Shown here: positions 62,308 to 64,000 of the stretch, in pieces | How positions within the stretch are numbered: position 1 is the stretch's first letter | Layout: each line of letters opens with the position of its first letter | Assembly (NCBI GenBank): GCA_027487905.1 | Contig: JAIYCR010000052.1 | Span: forward strand, 41,245 to 105,244 | DNA: 64,000 nt | Direction: 5' to 3' | Source of the DNA: Rubrivivax sp. | GTDB taxonomy: Bacteria; Pseudomonadota; Gammaproteobacteria; Burkholderiales; Burkholderiaceae_C | Translations under genes and position numbers: made by a program | The notes under the pieces: generated by a model | Seen by the model: the letters and a program-made list of their open reading frames with translations, nothing else | What the model was told of the DNA's origin: nothing | Databases searched by the model: none

Positions 62308-62327
62308 GGGGTTGGCTCAGGCCGATC

Positions 62328-62948
62328 TCAATGCAGGCCGCCGTAGCGGTCCTCGCGGATGATGCGGGGGATGATCTCGCGCGGCTCGATGGTGACGGGC
62401 TGGTAGATCACGCGCTTCTGCTCGGGGTCATAGCGCATCTCCACATGGCCGGTCGTGGGGAAATCCTTGCGGAACGGGTGTCCGATGAAGCCGTAGTCGG
62501 TGAGGATGCGGCGCAGGTCCTCGTGCCCTTCGAAGACGATGCCGTAGAGGTCGAAGGCCTCGCGCTCGAACCAGTTGGCCGAACTCCACACGGGCACCAT
62601 CGAGGGGACCATCGGCAGGTCGTCGTCGGGGCAGAACACCTTCAGCCGCAGCCGCACGTTGTGGGTGAGGCTGAGCAGGTGCTGGACCACGCAGTAGCGC
62701 AGGCCGTCCCAGGGCTGGTCGCGGTAGGCGGAGTAGTCGACGCCGCACAGGTCGACGAGCTGCTCGAAGGCGAGCGAGGGGTGGTCGCGCAGCGCCAGCG
62801 CCACTTCGAGGTGGTCGGCGGCGGCCACCGTCAGCGTGAGCTCGCCGCGCGACAGCACCAGGCCGCGGATGCGCTCGCCAAGCACCGCCTCCAGGCGGCT
62901 GCGCAGCGTGGCCAGATCGAGCTGGGGGCGGGGAGCTTCAGCGGGCAA
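62328..62948 (-). CDS. nuoC: NADH-quinone oxidoreductase subunit C
   Basis: 30-kDa type subunit, 206 residues. The conserved block ERE(A)[17 protein letters not shown] is present. No ATG is usable: the TTG at 62948, with GGGAG seven bases upstream, is the best start. It lies inside the last codons of nuoB (11-base overlap). Confidence 0.92.
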   Translation of the reverse strand: MPAEAPRPQLDLATLRSRLEAVLGERIRGLVLSRGELTLTVAAADHLEVALALRDHPSLAFEQLVDLCGVDYSAYRDQPWDGLRYCVVQHLLSLTHNVRLRLKVFCPDDDLPMVPSMVPVWSSANWFEREAFDLYGIVFEGHEDLRRILTDYGFIGHPFRKDFPTTGHVEMRYDPEQKRVIYQPVTIEPREIIPRIIREDRYGGLH

Positions 62949-63414
62949 TGGTGTTCTCCCGGCGGATCTTGGCCTGCAGCTGCAGGATGCCGTAGAGCAA
63001 CGCCTCGGCCGTGGGCGGGCAGCCCGGCACGTAGACATCCACCGGCACGATGCGGTCGCAGCCGCGCACCACCGAATAGCTGTAGTGGTAGTAGCCGCCG
63101 CCATTGGCGCACGAGCCCATGCTCAGCACCCAGCGCGGCTCGGCCATCTGGTCGTAGACCTTGCGCAGCGCGGGGGCCATCTTGTTGCACAGCGTGCCGG
63201 CCACCACCATCAGGTCGCTCTGGCGCGGGCTCGGACGGAAGAGCATGCCGAAGCGGTCGATGTCGTATCGCGCCGCACCCGCGTGCATCATCTCCACCGC
63301 GCAGCAGGCCAGACCGAAGGTCATCGGCCACAGCGAACCGGTCTTCGACCAGTTGATGACCGTGTCCAGGCTCGTGGTGACGAAGCCTTCCTTGAGAACG
63401 CCTTCAATGCCCAT
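62938..63414 (-). CDS. nuoB: NADH-quinone oxidoreductase subunit B
   Basis: Carries cluster N2, the last electron carrier before quinone. 158 residues; adjacent cysteines in [11 protein letters not shown], then [11 protein letters not shown] and [11 protein letters not shown] supply the cluster ligands. Confidence 0.98.
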   Translation of the reverse strand: MGIEGVLKEGFVTTSLDTVINWSKTGSLWPMTFGLACCAVEMMHAGAARYDIDRFGMLFRPSPRQSDLMVVAGTLCNKMAPALRKVYDQMAEPRWVLSMGSCANGGGYYHYSYSVVRGCDRIVPVDVYVPGCPPTAEALLYGILQLQAKIRRENTIAR

Positions 63415-63434
63415 TCAGCAACTCCTGCAGCCGA

Positions 63435-63794
63435 TCATTCCCAGTCCAGCGCGCCCTTCTTCCACTCGTAGACGAAGCCGACGACCAGGATGGCCAGGAA
63501 CAGCATCATCGCGAGGAAGCCTGACGTGCCGATGTCGTGCAAGGCGACAGCCCAGGGGAAGAGGAAGGCGATCTCGAGGTCGAAGAGGATGAAGAGGATG
63601 GCCACCAGGTAGTAGCGGACATCGAACTTCATGCGTGCGTCCTCGAAGGCCTCGAAGCCGCACTCGTAAGGAGAATTCTTGGCCGCGTCGGGGCGGCTCG
63701 GACCGAGCAGGAAGCCCAGCACCTGCGGCACCACGCCGACGGCGATGCCCACAAGTATGAAGAGGATGACCGGCAGGTACTCGTTCAGGTCCAT
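63435..63794 (-). CDS. nuoA: NADH-quinone oxidoreductase subunit A
   Basis: First gene of the complex I operon, 119 residues, three membrane segments. [20 protein letters not shown] and [12 protein letters not shown] are the family signatures. ATG 63794 gives MDLNEYLP. The operon promoter must lie in the 152 bases before tRNA-Leu or further upstream; no convincing -10/-35 pair was seen in the gap. Confidence 0.97.
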   Translation of the reverse strand: MDLNEYLPVILFILVGIAVGVVPQVLGFLLGPSRPDAAKNSPYECGFEAFEDARMKFDVRYYLVAILFILFDLEIAFLFPWAVALHDIGTSGFLAMMLFLAILVVGFVYEWKKGALDWE

Positions 63795-63946
63795 GTTGGC
63801 TCGTTCGGTTGGGCGCGGAAACCTCGTCGACAGCGACGAACCCCCGACCCATCCGACTGAGACCTGAAACTGCACCGAGACCACGGTACTGCACAGGGGC
63901 TCGATGGGCTGGTGGTCGCCCGGACGGACGCATGACCACGACAGCT

Positions 63947-64000
63947 TGGTGCCGACGGCGAGACTCGAACTCGCACAGCTTTCGCCACTACCCCCTCAAG
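63947..64000 (-). tRNA. tRNA-Leu(GAG), 3' part only
   Basis: Read on the minus strand, the fragment starts in the anticodon loop (TTGAGGG, anticodon GAG), then the GGTAG stem, a long class II variable arm, the T-arm with GTTCGAGTC, the acceptor strand GCCGTCGGC-like end and an encoded CCA at 63949-63947. The 5' half lies outside the window. tRNA-Leu(GAG) before nuoA is the usual betaproteobacterial order. Confidence 0.93.

Overview
The window is a GC-rich (visibly close to 70 percent) stretch of bacterial chromosome made almost entirely of core genes. Gene content and order point to Betaproteobacteria, order Burkholderiales, probably the Rubrivivax/Leptothrix/Ideonella/Roseateles side. The signs are tRNA-Leu(GAG) followed by a 14-gene nuo operon and DUF2818; dnaX-ybaB-recR; trxA-rho with a type B L31; rlmE-ftsH-folP-glmM; carAB-greA-DUF4149; and surE-pcm-nlpD. 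I see no insertion sequence, prophage, CRISPR array, integrase or toxin-antitoxin pair. No gene-free stretch exceeds about 240 bases.

Layout. 1-8.8 kb: the 3' part of moaA, rnhA, a SAM-methyltransferase-like gene divergent from gloB-mltD, then recR-ybaB-dnaX (minus strand), a PurM-like gene and the 4.5S SRP RNA. 8.8-14.9 kb: a degenerate kinase-HDOD fusion, trxA, rho, rpmE (L31 type B) and a membrane glycosyltransferase. 14.9-21.7 kb: the phosphate locus pstS-pstC-pstA-pstB-phoU-phoR on the minus strand. It lacks phoB, and it shares a divergent intergenic region with two Pho boxes with a fasciclin lipoprotein gene. 21.7-28.3 kb: glmM-folP, ftsH-rlmE, yhbY, DUF4149-greA. 28.4-33.5 kb: carB-carA and a GlcG/HbpS-like gene. 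33.6-38.7 kb: a Bax-inhibitor-1 family protein, then surE-pcm-nlpD-rlmD. 38.7-48 kb: a quinone oxidoreductase with a response regulator, aroC with a CBS protein, metY, an alpha/beta hydrolase, a YihY membrane protein, DUF2069, a flavin oxidase and DUF1178. 48-63.8 kb: nuoA to nuoN, DUF2818 and a Nudix hydrolase as one long minus-strand operon. The window ends inside tRNA-Leu.

The genes serve respiration (complex I), phosphate uptake and its control, transcription and replication (rho, greA, dnaX, recR), envelope building (glmM, mltD, nlpD), ribosome work (rlmE, rlmD, yhbY, L31), and biosynthesis of folate, pyrimidine/arginine precursors, chorismate and methionine.

No obviously new multi-gene system is visible. 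The best leads are regulatory or architectural: (1) five to seven genes with a -10-like hexamer exactly 6-7 nt before ATG and mostly no ribosome binding site, which predicts leaderless mRNAs; (2) matched divergent Pho boxes that put a fasciclin lipoprotein under phosphate control; (3) a pst-pho cluster with no phoB; (4) a pseudokinase-HDOD fusion; (5) a divergent PurM-like enzyme.
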